A stretch of DNA of 51,003 nucleotides, taken from the NCBI GenBank assembly GCA_000431335.1, contig FR888040.1:1-51003 (forward strand), given 5' to 3'. The stretch's first letter is position 1, and each line of letters starts with the position of its first letter. Source of the stretch: Clostridium sp. CAG:343. Lineage in GTDB: Bacteria; Bacillota; Clostridia; TANB77; CAG-508. The notes beneath the pieces are model-generated. The model was not told the origin of the DNA and made no database searches. It worked only from the letters and a program-made list of their open reading frames with translations. Both the position numbers and the translations under genes were made by a program. Below, one piece after another: positions 26,931 to 35,901 of this stretch.

Positions 26931-26987
26931 AAAAACACTATACAATAAAATGAATGTGAAATTCATTATTAAATATAGTGTTTTTTT
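26931..26987 (+). terminator. terminator before lysS
   Basis: AAAAACACTATA (26931-26942) pairs with TATAGTGTTTTT (26974-26985). A second small hairpin, AATGAAT/ATTCATT, sits in the loop. Confidence 0.75.
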
Positions 26988-27059
26988 GTTGATAAACCTT
27001 TACTTTTCAAGCGATTTACTATATAATATACAAAGAAAAAATATAGAGGAGAGATATAA

Positions 27060-28574
27060 ATGTCAGATAATAAAAATCAAAATCAACAAGTAGAAGAATT
27101 AGATATTAATCACTTAATGCAAGTAAGAAGAGAAAAATTAAAAGAATTGCAAGAACAAGGAAAAGATCCATATGAAATAACAAAATTTGATAGAACAAAT
27201 ACAGCAGGAGAAATAAAACAAAATTACGAGAAGTTTGAACAAAAAGACGTAACAGTTGCAGGTAGAATTATTGCAAAAAGAATTATGGGAAAAGCATCTT
27301 TTTGTACAATACAAGATTGTGACGAAAAAATCCAAAGTTATGTTAGTATTAATGACTTAGGAGAAGAAAGCTACAAAGCATTTAAAACATTTGATATAGG
27401 AGATATTATAGGAATTACTGGTTTTGTATTTAAAACAAGAACAGAAGAAATATCAATTCATGCAAAAGAAGTAACATTACTTTCAAAATCATTAAGACCA
27501 CTACCAGAGAAATTTCATGGATTAAAAGACCCTGATTTAAGATATCGCCAAAGATACACAGATTTAATTGTAAATCCAGAAGTAAAGAAGACATTTGAAA
27601 TTAGAAGTAAAATAATAAGTAATATAAGAAAAATATTAGATAAAGAAGGATATTTAGAAGTAGAAACACCAGTATTAAATACAATATCAGGAGGAGCTAC
27701 AGCAAGACCTTTTATAACACACCATAATGCATTAGACATAGACATGTATTTAAGAATAGCATTAGAATTAAATTTAAAAAGACTTATAGTAGGTGGATTT
27801 GATAGAGTTTATGAAATAGGAAGAGTGTTTAGAAATGAAGGAATGGATATAAGACATAATCCAGAATTTACAGAACTTGAGTTATACGCTGCATATCAGG
27901 ATTATCATGATATGATGGATATAACAGAAAAAATATTCTCAGAAACAGCACAAGAAATATTAGGAACAACAAAAGTAGACTATCTTGGAACAGAAATTGA
28001 CTTAAAACCAGGATGGAAAAGAATAACAATGATAGATTCAATAAAAGAAGCTTGCGGAGTAGATTTTAACGAAATAACTACAGATGAAGAAGCAGTAGCA
28101 TTAGCAAAAGAGAGAGGAATAGAAATACCGGATGTAACAAAAGAAACAAGAGGAGATGTAATAAGCTTATTCTTTGATGAATATGTTGAAAAAACACTTA
28201 TTCAACCAACATTTATTTATGAATATCCAGTAGAAATATCACCACTTGCCAAAAAATGTCCAAACAATAAAAAAATGACAGAGAGATTTGAAGTATTTAT
28301 AGGTGGACGTGAATATGGAAATGCATTTTCAGAGTTAAATGATCCAATAGACCAATATGAAAGATTTAAAAAACAAGTAGAAGCAAAAGAAGCGGGAGAC
28401 GAAGAAGCAGGAATGATGGATGAGGATTATATACAAGCACTAGAAATAGGACTTCCTCCAACAGGTGGATTAGGAATAGGAGTAGATAGATTTGTTATGT
28501 TATTAACAAATTCAGATTCAATAAGAGATGTACTATTATTCCCAACAATGAAACCTAATAAGGACAGGTCGTAA
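27060..28574 (+). CDS. lysS: lysine--tRNA ligase (class II)
   Basis: Charges tRNA-Lys. It is 504 residues, usual for bacterial LysRS. An N-terminal OB-fold anticodon domain (VTVAGRIIAKRIMGKASFCTI) precedes the class II core with motif 1 near IRKILDKEGYLEVETP, motif 2 FRNEGMDIRHNPEFTELE, and motif 3 GLGIGVDRFVMLL. AGAGGAGAG precedes the ATG. No T-box is visible before it, unlike pheS/pheT. A small GGAC/GTCC hairpin spans the stop codon. Confidence 0.98.
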   Translation: MSDNKNQNQQVEELDINHLMQVRREKLKELQEQGKDPYEITKFDRTNTAGEIKQNYEKFEQKDVTVAGRIIAKRIMGKASFCTIQDCDEKIQSYVSINDLGEESYKAFKTFDIGDIIGITGFVFKTRTEEISIHAKEVTLLSKSLRPLPEKFHGLKDPDLRYRQRYTDLIVNPEVKKTFEIRSKIISNIRKILDKEGYLEVETPVLNTISGGATARPFITHHNALDIDMYLRIALELNLKRLIVGGFDRVYEIGRVFRNEGMDIRHNPEFTELELYAAYQDYHDMMDITEKIFSETAQEILGTTKVDYLGTEIDLKPGWKRITMIDSIKEACGVDFNEITTDEEAVALAKERGIEIPDVTKETRGDVISLFFDEYVEKTLIQPTFIYEYPVEISPLAKKCPNNKKMTERFEVFIGGREYGNAFSELNDPIDQYERFKKQVEAKEAGDEEAGMMDEDYIQALEIGLPPTGGLGIGVDRFVMLLTNSDSIRDVLLFPTMKPNKDRS

Positions 28575-28648
28575 GTGTCCTATTAAAAACTAGAATAAGT
28601 TAGAATTAAAAATAGTTAAGTTATTACTTTAAGATAAAAGGAGAGATT

Positions 28649-29386
28649 ATGTTTAATTTTTCATTTGATAAAAGAGTTTTATATGTTGTAATTACAATTA
28701 TGGTTTTTATGACATTAGCCAATTATATAAGTAATCCAGGAGCTTTATTTGGATTGTTAGTAAGTATACCAGGGGTCTTAATAGCTATAACATTTCATGA
28801 ATTTGCACATGGATTTGTGGCCTATAAATTAGGAGATAATACTGCAAAAAATGAAGGAAGACTAAGTCTAAATCCGTTAGACCATTTAGATCCTATTGGT
28901 TCACTTATGTTATTGTTTGCTGGATTTGGATGGGGAAAACCTGTACATGTAAATCCAAGAAATTATACTAGAAAAATATCAATGGAAAAAGGAGAAGCCA
29001 TTGTTTCAGCAGCAGGACCAATTATGAATTTTCTTCTTGCTATTATATTTACTTTAATTTATTATGCAATTTATAAATTTGCAGGAAGTCAGTTTTTATC
29101 TTCAACAGTAGGTGGAATTATAATGCTATTAATATCTTACACAATATCAATTAATATAGGATTAGGAGTTTTTAACTTAATACCATTACCACCATTAGAT
29201 GGTTCTAAGATAATTATGCCATTTTTACCATATAAAGCAAAAGAGTGGTTTACAAATAATGAGCAATTATTTTCTCTTGTATTTGTAGTATTATGGATAA
29301 CAGGAATAGCAGGAACTATAATATCACCCGCAATTAATTTAGTAACAACTGGAATTTTAAGTTTAGGAAAATTAATTATAGGATAA
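28649..29386 (+). CDS. M50-family site-2 protease-like membrane protein
   Basis: 245 residues with about six hydrophobic segments. The zinc motif HEFAH lies in the second segment (ITFHEFAHGFVAYKLGD), and the third-ligand region LIPLPPLDGSKI (N/L-PxxxDG type) is present. It matches the YwhC/rhomboid-like short M50 group found near housekeeping genes in Clostridia. Its substrate is unknown. An AAGGAGAG site precedes the ATG, and a terminator follows. Confidence 0.9.
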   Translation: MFNFSFDKRVLYVVITIMVFMTLANYISNPGALFGLLVSIPGVLIAITFHEFAHGFVAYKLGDNTAKNEGRLSLNPLDHLDPIGSLMLLFAGFGWGKPVHVNPRNYTRKISMEKGEAIVSAAGPIMNFLLAIIFTLIYYAIYKFAGSQFLSSTVGGIIMLLISYTISINIGLGVFNLIPLPPLDGSKIIMPFLPYKAKEWFTNNEQLFSLVFVVLWITGIAGTIISPAINLVTTGILSLGKLIIG

Positions 29387-29391
29387 ATAAT

Positions 29392-29443
29392 AAACAGGTT
29401 TTAATATCTATTTACAAGATGAATTATAAAACCTGTTTTAAAG
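29392..29443 (+). terminator. terminator between the M50 gene and tsaD
   Basis: AAACAGGTTTTA (29392-29403) pairs with TAAAACCTGTTT (29427-29438), followed by TTA-rich sequence. Confidence 0.7.
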
Positions 29444-29465
29444 TTATAAAAAAGTAGGAGTAGAT

Positions 29466-30468
29466 ATGAAAAAAGATATAATAACAATGCGGAATTGAGT
29501 CAAGTTGTGATGAAACATCAGTAGCAATAGTAAGAAATGGTAGAGAAATATTATCTAATATAATAGATACACAAATACCAATACATGAAAAATATGGAGG
29601 AGTTGTTCCAGAAATAGCATCTAGAAACCATATAGAGGCTATTTCTAGAGTAACTAAGAGAGCAATACAAGAAGCGGAAGTTAATTTTAAAGACATCGAT
29701 GCTATTACACCAACATATGGACCGGGATTAGTAGGAGCATTACTAGTAGGACTTTCTTATGCAAAAGCACTAAGTTTTGCAGTTAATAAGCCTTTAGTAG
29801 GAGTTAATCATATAGAAGGACATATTGCAGCAAATTATATTACACATAAAGAGCTCAAGCCACCATTTATTTGTGTGATGATGTCTGGAGGAAATACGCA
29901 AATCGTACATGTAAAGGATTATACAAAATTTGAGGTACTAGGAAAGACGCGTGATGATGCAATAGGTGAGGCATTTGATAAGGTAGCAAGAGTAGTTGGT
30001 CTTGGTTATCCAGGAGGACCAAAAGTAGATAAATTAGCAAAAGAAGGAAAAGCTAATATAGAATTGCCTAAGACACATTTTGATGAAGATACTTTGGATT
30101 TTAGTTTTAGTGGAATAAAAACAGCAGTAATTAATTTGAATCATAAAAATCCAAATATCAATAAAGCAGATTTATGTGCAAGTTTTCAAAAAAATGTAAC
30201 AGATACTCTAATTGAAAATGTAAAAAAAGCTGTTGATAAAACGAAAATAAAAAGAATTGTATTGGCAGGAGGAGTTTCAGCAAATTCATATATAAGGGGA
30301 AAATTTTTAGAATTTGAAAGAGATGGTATAAAAGTATATATGCCAGATTTGAAGTTATGTACAGATAATGCTGCAATGATAGCATCAGCAGGATATTATA
30401 ATTTTATATCAGGAAAAAGAGATAAGTTAGATTTAAATGCAGTACCAAATATTCAATTAGGAAATTAA
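29466..30468 (+). CDS. tsaD: tRNA threonylcarbamoyltransferase TsaD, requiring a +1 frameshift at CGG
   Basis: TsaD transfers the threonylcarbamoyl group to A37 of ANN-decoding tRNAs, an essential step in most bacteria. GGAG precedes the ATG at 29466. After eight codons (MKKDIITM) the frame meets CGG at 29490-29492 and stops at TGA 29496. Skipping the C gives GGA and GIESSCDETSVAIV, the conserved TsaD opening. The rest is intact: HIEGHIAA with two metal-binding His, MMSGGNTQIVHV, GGVSANS. Total 333 residues, normal. Nothing upstream in the downstream frame could serve as a start. See the CGG findings. Confidence 0.93.
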
Positions 30469-30520
30469 TAGATAAAGGCGATAGTGAGTAATACATAAAA
30501 TAAAATAGAAGGAGAAAAAA

Positions 30521-31228
30521 ATGGCAATTTATACTATAGGAGATTTACATTTATCTTTTCATGAAAATAAGCCAATGAGCATATTTGGAGATAATTGGAA
30601 AGGACATGAAGAAAAAATAAAAAAAGATTGGATACAAAAAATAAAAGAAACAGACTTGGTAATATTGCCAGGAGATTTTTCATGGTCCACTTATTTGAGT
30701 GATACTAAAGAGGATTTCGAATATTTAAATAGTTTACCAGGAAAAAAACTACTATTAAAAGGAAATCATGATTACTGGTGGACAACGATAACTAGTATGA
30801 GAAATTTTTTGAAAGAGAATAAATTTGATAATATAGATTTTATACATAATAACTCATATGAATTTGAAAATTGTATAATTGTTGGAACAAGAGGGTGGAA
30901 TCAATCAGAAGATATTGAAGACAAAAAGATATTAAAAAGAGAAGCTTTAAGATTAGAATTATCAATACAAAGTGGAATAAAAAGTTTTGGAGAAAATAAA
31001 GAAATTATAGTTTTTATGCATTATCCACCAATTTGCAAATCTAATTTAATAAAAAATGAAAGAAATGATTTTATAAACATAATGAAAAAATACAATGTAA
31101 AAAAATGCTTTTATGGACATTTACATAGTACATCTATAAGAGATGCTGTAGAAGGAGAATATTTTGAAATTGATTCTAAATTAGTAAGTGCCGATGGATT
31201 AGATTTTAAATTATATAAAATAAAATAA
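30521..31228 (+). CDS. metallophosphoesterase
   Basis: 235 residues of the calcineurin-like fold. Metal ligands are visible in order: IGDLHLSF, PGDFSW, KGNHDYWW, a later MHYPP, and YGHLHS. It may hydrolyse phosphoesters in nucleotides or nucleic acids; the substrate is unknown. It lies between tsaD and recG and starts after an AAGGAG site. Only 14 bases separate it from recG, so the two are cotranscribed. Confidence 0.9.
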   Translation: MAIYTIGDLHLSFHENKPMSIFGDNWKGHEEKIKKDWIQKIKETDLVILPGDFSWSTYLSDTKEDFEYLNSLPGKKLLLKGNHDYWWTTITSMRNFLKENKFDNIDFIHNNSYEFENCIIVGTRGWNQSEDIEDKKILKREALRLELSIQSGIKSFGENKEIIVFMHYPPICKSNLIKNERNDFINIMKKYNVKKCFYGHLHSTSIRDAVEGEYFEIDSKLVSADGLDFKLYKIK

Positions 31229-31242
31229 AATTAGGAGATAGA

Positions 31243-33288
31243 ATGATAGATCTAGATAAAGATGTAAAATATATAAAAGGTGTAGGACCAACAAGAGTAT
31301 TATTGCTAAATAAATTAGGAATATTTACTTTAAAAGATTTAATTACATACTATCCAAGAACTTATGAGGACAGAAGTAAACCAAAATATATTTGTGAATG
31401 TAGAGATGGTGAAGAAGTTTTAATAGAAGTTGTTGCATGTAGTGGGATGACTAATGTAAGATTAAATGGAAAGACAATGCAAAGACTAATGGTAAGAGAT
31501 GAAACAGGCTTAGCTACTATAACATGGTTTAATCAAACATATCTAAAAAATAAATTTAAAATAGGGGAAAAATATAAATTTTTTGGAAAAGTAAATATAA
31601 AATCAGGAAAAGTAATGCTTAATTCACCCGTATTTGACATAGAAGAAAACAATAAGAATACAGGAAGAATAATTCCAATTTATCCATTAACATATAATTT
31701 ATCTCAAAATACATTAAGAAAAATAATGGAATCAGCTATAGAAGAAGTATATGGAAAATTAGAAGAGACTCTGCCACAATATTTGTTGAAAGAATATAAT
31801 TTGGAAAATTTAAATGAAGCAACAAAACATATACATTTCCCAGATGAGTTCAAAGATTTTAATATAGCAAGGAATAGATTAGTATTTGAGGAATTATTAT
31901 CTGTACAATTAGCTTTGTTAGAATTAAAAAACAATTATATTACAGAAGAAAAAGGAATTCAATTTGATAAAAATGTTAAAATGTCAGATGTAATAAATAT
32001 GTTACCATTTAAATTAACAAAAGCACAATTAAGAGTATTAGAAGAAATAGATAATGATATGGAATCTAATAATGCAATGAATAGGCTATTACAAGGAGAT
32101 GTTGGATCAGGAAAAACAGTAGTAGCAATGTGTGCAGCATATAAAGCAGTAAAAAGTGGATATCAAGCAACAATTATGGCACCAACAGCAATTCTTGCAA
32201 CACAACATTTAGAGAACTTTAAAAATATTTTAAAGGATTTAAATATAACGTGTGAATTATTAATATCTGGAATTACAAAAAAGAAAAAATCTGAAATATT
32301 AGAAAAATTAAAAAATGGAGAAATTGATATATTGATAGGAACACATGCGATTATCGAGGAAAATGTGGAATTTAAAAATTTAGGATTTGTTGTAACAGAT
32401 GAGCAACATAGATTTGGAGTAAAACAAAGAACTAAAATAGCAGAAAAAGGAAAAAATCCAGATGTATTAGTTATGACAGCAACACCAATACCTCGTACAC
32501 TAGCTTTAATTTTATATGGAGATTTGGATATATCAATAATTGATGAACTTCCACCAAATAGAAAAAAGATTGAAACATTTGCTGTTGGTAAAAACATGAC
32601 AGACAGAGTAAATGCATTTGTAAAAAAACAAATAGAAGAAGGAAGACAAGCTTATGTAGTATGTCCATTAGTTGAGGAAAATGAAGAAATGGATTTAAAG
32701 TCAGTAGAAAAGTTATATGAAATGTATAGTAAAGAAATTTTTTCACAATATAGAGTAGCATATATACATGGAAAGATGAAAGCTAGAGAAAAAGACAATA
32801 TTATGGAACAATTCAAGAAGAAAGAGATAGATATTTTAATATCAACTACAGTAATTGAAGTTGGAGTAGATGTACCAAATGCTAATATAATGGTTATAGA
32901 AAATGCTGAAAGATTTGGTTTGGCACAATTACATCAGTTACGAGGAAGAGTAGGAAGAGGAGAATATCAATCTTATTGTATTTTGAAATTTGAAGGAAAA
33001 GGCGAAAATACTAGAAAAAGAATGAAGGTTATGTGTGATACAAATGATGGGTTTATAATATCAGAAAAAGATTTAGAATTAAGAGGAGCAGGAGACTTTT
33101 TTGGAACTATGCAACATGGATTGCCTGAATTTAAAATAGCAAATTTGTTTGAGGATGTTGAGACATTGAAATTAGTACAAAGTGTTGCTATGAAAATATT
33201 GTCAGAAGATCCTAAGTTAGAAAAGGATGTTAATAAACAACTAAAAATGTTAATAAGAGATAAATTTTTGAAGAGAATAGAAATATGA
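31243..33288 (+). CDS. recG: ATP-dependent DNA helicase RecG
   Basis: 681 residues, usual length. It remodels stalled replication forks and branched DNA. An N-terminal wedge OB domain (VACSGMTNVRLNGKTMQRLMV) precedes helicase motifs: Walker A GDVGSGKT, the DEQH box in TDEQHRFGVKQR, TATPIPRTLA, and the motif VI region LRGRVGRGEYQSYC. The C-terminal segment GDFFGTMQHGLPEFK is the RecG hallmark. A TTAGGAG site precedes the ATG. Confidence 0.97.
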   Translation: MIDLDKDVKYIKGVGPTRVLLLNKLGIFTLKDLITYYPRTYEDRSKPKYICECRDGEEVLIEVVACSGMTNVRLNGKTMQRLMVRDETGLATITWFNQTYLKNKFKIGEKYKFFGKVNIKSGKVMLNSPVFDIEENNKNTGRIIPIYPLTYNLSQNTLRKIMESAIEEVYGKLEETLPQYLLKEYNLENLNEATKHIHFPDEFKDFNIARNRLVFEELLSVQLALLELKNNYITEEKGIQFDKNVKMSDVINMLPFKLTKAQLRVLEEIDNDMESNNAMNRLLQGDVGSGKTVVAMCAAYKAVKSGYQATIMAPTAILATQHLENFKNILKDLNITCELLISGITKKKKSEILEKLKNGEIDILIGTHAIIEENVEFKNLGFVVTDEQHRFGVKQRTKIAEKGKNPDVLVMTATPIPRTLALILYGDLDISIIDELPPNRKKIETFAVGKNMTDRVNAFVKKQIEEGRQAYVVCPLVEENEEMDLKSVEKLYEMYSKEIFSQYRVAYIHGKMKAREKDNIMEQFKKKEIDILISTTVIEVGVDVPNANIMVIENAERFGLAQLHQLRGRVGRGEYQSYCILKFEGKGENTRKRMKVMCDTNDGFIISEKDLELRGAGDFFGTMQHGLPEFKIANLFEDVETLKLVQSVAMKILSEDPKLEKDVNKQLKMLIRDKFLKRIEI

Positions 33289-33317
33289 AAATAATAAAAT
33301 AAAAGGAGTGAGCATAT

Positions 33318-34508
33318 ATGAAAATATTATTAATTAATCATTTCCCATTAGAAGGTTCAGGAAGTGGAGTTTATACAAAGAACATAGCTAAAAGTTTAAC
33401 AAAAAGAGGAAATGAGGTATGTATTATAATGCCTGAAAACACAAAAAACTATAATTTGGTAGAAGGAGTTAAATTACATCCAGTATATTTTACAGGAAAA
33501 GAAAAAATAGAAGAAGCATTGCCATTTAATTTTCCATGTTTTACAACACATCCAAGAAGTACAACTAATTTTTATGATTTGAATGATACAGAATTAAAGA
33601 TGTATGAAGAAGCTTTTAGAAAAGCTATAAAGCAAGAGATAGAAGAATTTAAACCAGATATTATTCATGGACAACATATTTGGATTTTATCAAGTATAGC
33701 ATCAGAGTTTAATATTCCATTAGTTGTAACAGCACATGGAACAGATATAATGGGATATCAAAAAGAAGAAAAGTTTCGTAGTTATGCAGATAGAGTAGTA
33801 GAAAAATGTAAAAAGATAATTACAATATCAAAAGACAATGATAAATTAGTATTAGATACATTTAAAGGTGTAAATGGAAAAAATATTATTATAAAAAATG
33901 GATATGACCCAGAAGTATTTTATAGAAAAGAATATAAAAAAGAAGATGTGTTAAAAAGTTTAGGTATAAATAAAAATTATGAGAAAATAGTTTCATTTGT
34001 TGGAAAATTAACTAACTTTAAAGGGATAGATATATTGTTGAAGGCATGTAAAATATATGAAGATGAAAATACGCTTACAGTAATTGCAGGTAATGGTGAA
34101 TTATTTGAAGAATTAAATCAGCTAAAAAGAGATTTAGAATTAAAGAATGTAGTATTTGTAGGAAATAAGCCACATGAGATTTTGAGAGAAATATACAATA
34201 TAGCAAATGTATCAGTTGTACCATCTAGAAGGGAACCATTTGGACTTGTAGCTTTAGAAGCAATGGCTTGTGGAACACCTGTTGTTGGAACAAATCAAGG
34301 AGGGATTCCAGATTTCTTAAAAGAAGAAGTAGGAACGTTAGTAGAAGTTGAAAATGTAGAACAGCTAGCGAATGCAATAATAGATATTTTAAAAGATAGA
34401 AAAAAATTTGATAGAGAATACATTGCAAAATATGTAAAGGATAATCATTCACAAGATGTTCTAACACAAGAATTAATAGATGTATATGAACAAGCATTGA
34501 ATTTATAA
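33318..34508 (+). CDS. GT4-type glycosyltransferase
   Basis: 396 residues with the two-Rossmann GT-B fold. The N-terminal glycine loop is EGSGSGVYTKN, and the C-terminal domain has SFVGKLTNFKGIDILLKA and the donor-binding E-x7-E region EPFGLVALEAMACGTPVVGT. It retains UDP- or GDP-sugar family features, but the acceptor cannot be told. It lies after recG with an AAGGAG site, so it may share that transcript. No other polysaccharide genes are near. Confidence 0.88.
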   Translation: MKILLINHFPLEGSGSGVYTKNIAKSLTKRGNEVCIIMPENTKNYNLVEGVKLHPVYFTGKEKIEEALPFNFPCFTTHPRSTTNFYDLNDTELKMYEEAFRKAIKQEIEEFKPDIIHGQHIWILSSIASEFNIPLVVTAHGTDIMGYQKEEKFRSYADRVVEKCKKIITISKDNDKLVLDTFKGVNGKNIIIKNGYDPEVFYRKEYKKEDVLKSLGINKNYEKIVSFVGKLTNFKGIDILLKACKIYEDENTLTVIAGNGELFEELNQLKRDLELKNVVFVGNKPHEILREIYNIANVSVVPSRREPFGLVALEAMACGTPVVGTNQGGIPDFLKEEVGTLVEVENVEQLANAIIDILKDRKKFDREYIAKYVKDNHSQDVLTQELIDVYEQALNL

Positions 34509-34575
34509 AATATTGACTTTTTGTTATGAAAATAGTATATTATATAATGTATAAAATAAAAGGATGTTGATATAA

Positions 34576-34767
34576 ATGTTTCAAGTTATAATAAAATTAA
34601 TTGCGGTACTTATGATATTAGCAGGAGTTATATTAATATATGATGCAAGAATAATAACAAAAAAGTTTTTTGGATTTGGTGATCAGAATGAAGCAACTAG
34701 TGGATTAAAGATATTAGGTTTTTTTGTAGTTATTATAGGTGGACTGTTATTTTATTTTAATAAATAA
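34576..34767 (+). CDS. small two-helix membrane protein
   Basis: 63 residues with two hydrophobic helices (about 5-23 and 44-60) joined by a short polar loop with Lys, Phe and Gly. Its own promoter-like TTGACT lies just after the glycosyltransferase stop, with a TATAAT-like box about 20 bases on. Similar small proteins are common in Clostridia; function unknown. Confidence 0.7.
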   Translation: MFQVIIKLIAVLMILAGVILIYDARIITKKFFGFGDQNEATSGLKILGFFVVIIGGLLFYFNK

Positions 34768-34782
34768 AAATTAAAAAATTGC

Positions 34783-34812
34783 TTGACAATAGAAGCATAA
34801 ATGTGCTATTAT
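34783..34812 (+). promoter_or_regulatory. promoter of tRNA-Leu
   Basis: TTGACA (34783-34788) and TATTAT (34807-34812) with an 18-base spacer. Confidence 0.7.
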
Positions 34813-34837
34813 AACTATTGTTAAGCAAATAATATAT

Positions 34838-34921
34838 GCGGATGTGGCGGAACTGGTAGACGCGCTGGTCTTAGGAACCAGTGCCAACGGCGTGGGGGTT
34901 CGAGTCCCTTCATCCGCACCA
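34838..34921 (+). tRNA. tRNA-Leu (anticodon TAG)
   Basis: Long-variable-arm tRNA. The acceptor GCGGATG pairs with CATCCGC. The anticodon stem CTGGT/ACCAG encloses CTTAGGA, so the anticodon is TAG. The T loop is GTTCGAGTC, the discriminator is A, and CCA is encoded. Element 2 begins downstream. Confidence 0.95.
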
Positions 34922-35005
34922 AAGGTGGATGTACTCGAACTCGTGAAAAGCATTGCTATAAGCGAGTTTAAGTAATCCAAAAATTGAATATCATATCATT
35001 TTAAA

Positions 35006-35032
35006 AAGTCAATTTACATTGGCTTATTTTTT
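35006..35032 (+). terminator. terminator after tRNA-Leu
   Basis: AAGTCAAT (35006-35013) pairs with ATTGGCTT (35018-35025, one G-U), then a T run. Confidence 0.7.
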
Positions 35033-35105
35033 TACTTCTTTTATGAAAATTCCATAAAAAGGTAAAAATAGCCTCAAAATATTGAAAAAAGGAGGATTTT
35101 GTGAT

Positions 35106-35378
35106 ATGATATCAACAGTAAAAAAAGAAATAACTATTCAAAATGAATTACTTTCAAAAATCAAATGGGCTTGCACTTTTAGTAATTGTGAACCAAAGAT
35201 AAAGAACGGTAATTTGAGAAAACTTGAAAAGTTTAATGTTGCTTATGTAGAACCACATAAAGCTATAATTAAAGATAAAACATATTTATTCTTTAATTCT
35301 CATGACTATTTCTACATAAACGATTTAACAAACAAGTACCATCTCTCAAGTTTAAGAGAAATTATCAAGGCTAATTAA
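35106..35378 (+). CDS. small protein of element 2, paralog of the protein at 16698
   Basis: 90 residues. It is homologous to the small protein next to tRNA-Gln: shared LRKLEKFNVAYVEPHKAIIK-type core and a final YINDLTNKY helix. The ATG at 35106 follows AAGGAGG at ordinary spacing; a TTG eight codons earlier lies upstream of that site. Position between tRNA and serine recombinase is the same as in element 1, so it is probably a recombination-control or regulatory gene. No known family recognised. Confidence 0.75.
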   Translation: MISTVKKEITIQNELLSKIKWACTFSNCEPKIKNGNLRKLEKFNVAYVEPHKAIIKDKTYLFFNSHDYFYINDLTNKYHLSSLREIIKAN

Positions 35379-35393
35379 TACTAAAAGTTATTT

Positions 35394-35470
35394 TTGTTTT
35401 TAAGTAAGGCATAATTTATAATAATAATTTAGGTGTTAGTTGGTAAATTTACTATTCTAACACCTTTTTT
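35394..35470 (+). promoter_or_regulatory. promoter with immediate terminator hairpin before recombinase 2
   Basis: TTGTTT (35394-35399) and TATAAT (35417-35422) with a 17-base spacer. Within about ten bases of the start comes AGGTGTTAG (35431-35439) pairing with CTAACACCT (35457-35465) and a T run. The ribosome site of the truncated recombinase follows. Matches the arrangement in element 1. Confidence 0.55.
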
Positions 35471-35493
35471 GTTAGAAAATTGGAGGTCTTTTA

Positions 35494-35901
35494 ATGGAAA
35501 ATACTGAACTTGAATGTAATGAAAAAAAGAATGTTGCAGGAATTTATATTCGTGTAAGCACAGAAGATCAAGCAAGAGAAGGTTTTAGTTTAGGAGAACA
35601 AAAAGAAAAACTTGAAGCTCTATGTAAATATAAAGGATATGAGGTTTATAAAGTATATAAGGATGCAGGAATATCTGCAAAAGATATTACACATAGACCA
35701 CAATTCCAACAAATGCTAGAAGATATGAAAGCAGGAAAAATAAATTATATAGTTGCATATAAACTTGATAGAGTAACTCGTAGTGTAAAAGATTTGGAAA
35801 CATTGATTAGTACATTAGAACAATATCATTGTTATTTAATATGTGATAGAGATGACTTTACATCTTTTTATGACAAAGTGTTTAAATCTGCAAATTTATA
35901 G
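35494..35901 (+). pseudogene. serine recombinase 2, truncated after the catalytic domain
   Basis: The first 120 residues are a resolvase domain closely like recombinase 1 (YIRVSTEDQAREGFSLGEQKEKLE and AYKLDRVTRSVKDLE). Similarity ends at CDRDD, after which about 14 unrelated codons lead to a stop inside the 3' end of the opposing recombinase 3 gene. The recombinase, zinc and coiled-coil parts are missing and no remainder was found. A second element probably inserted here near 35855. Confidence 0.8.
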
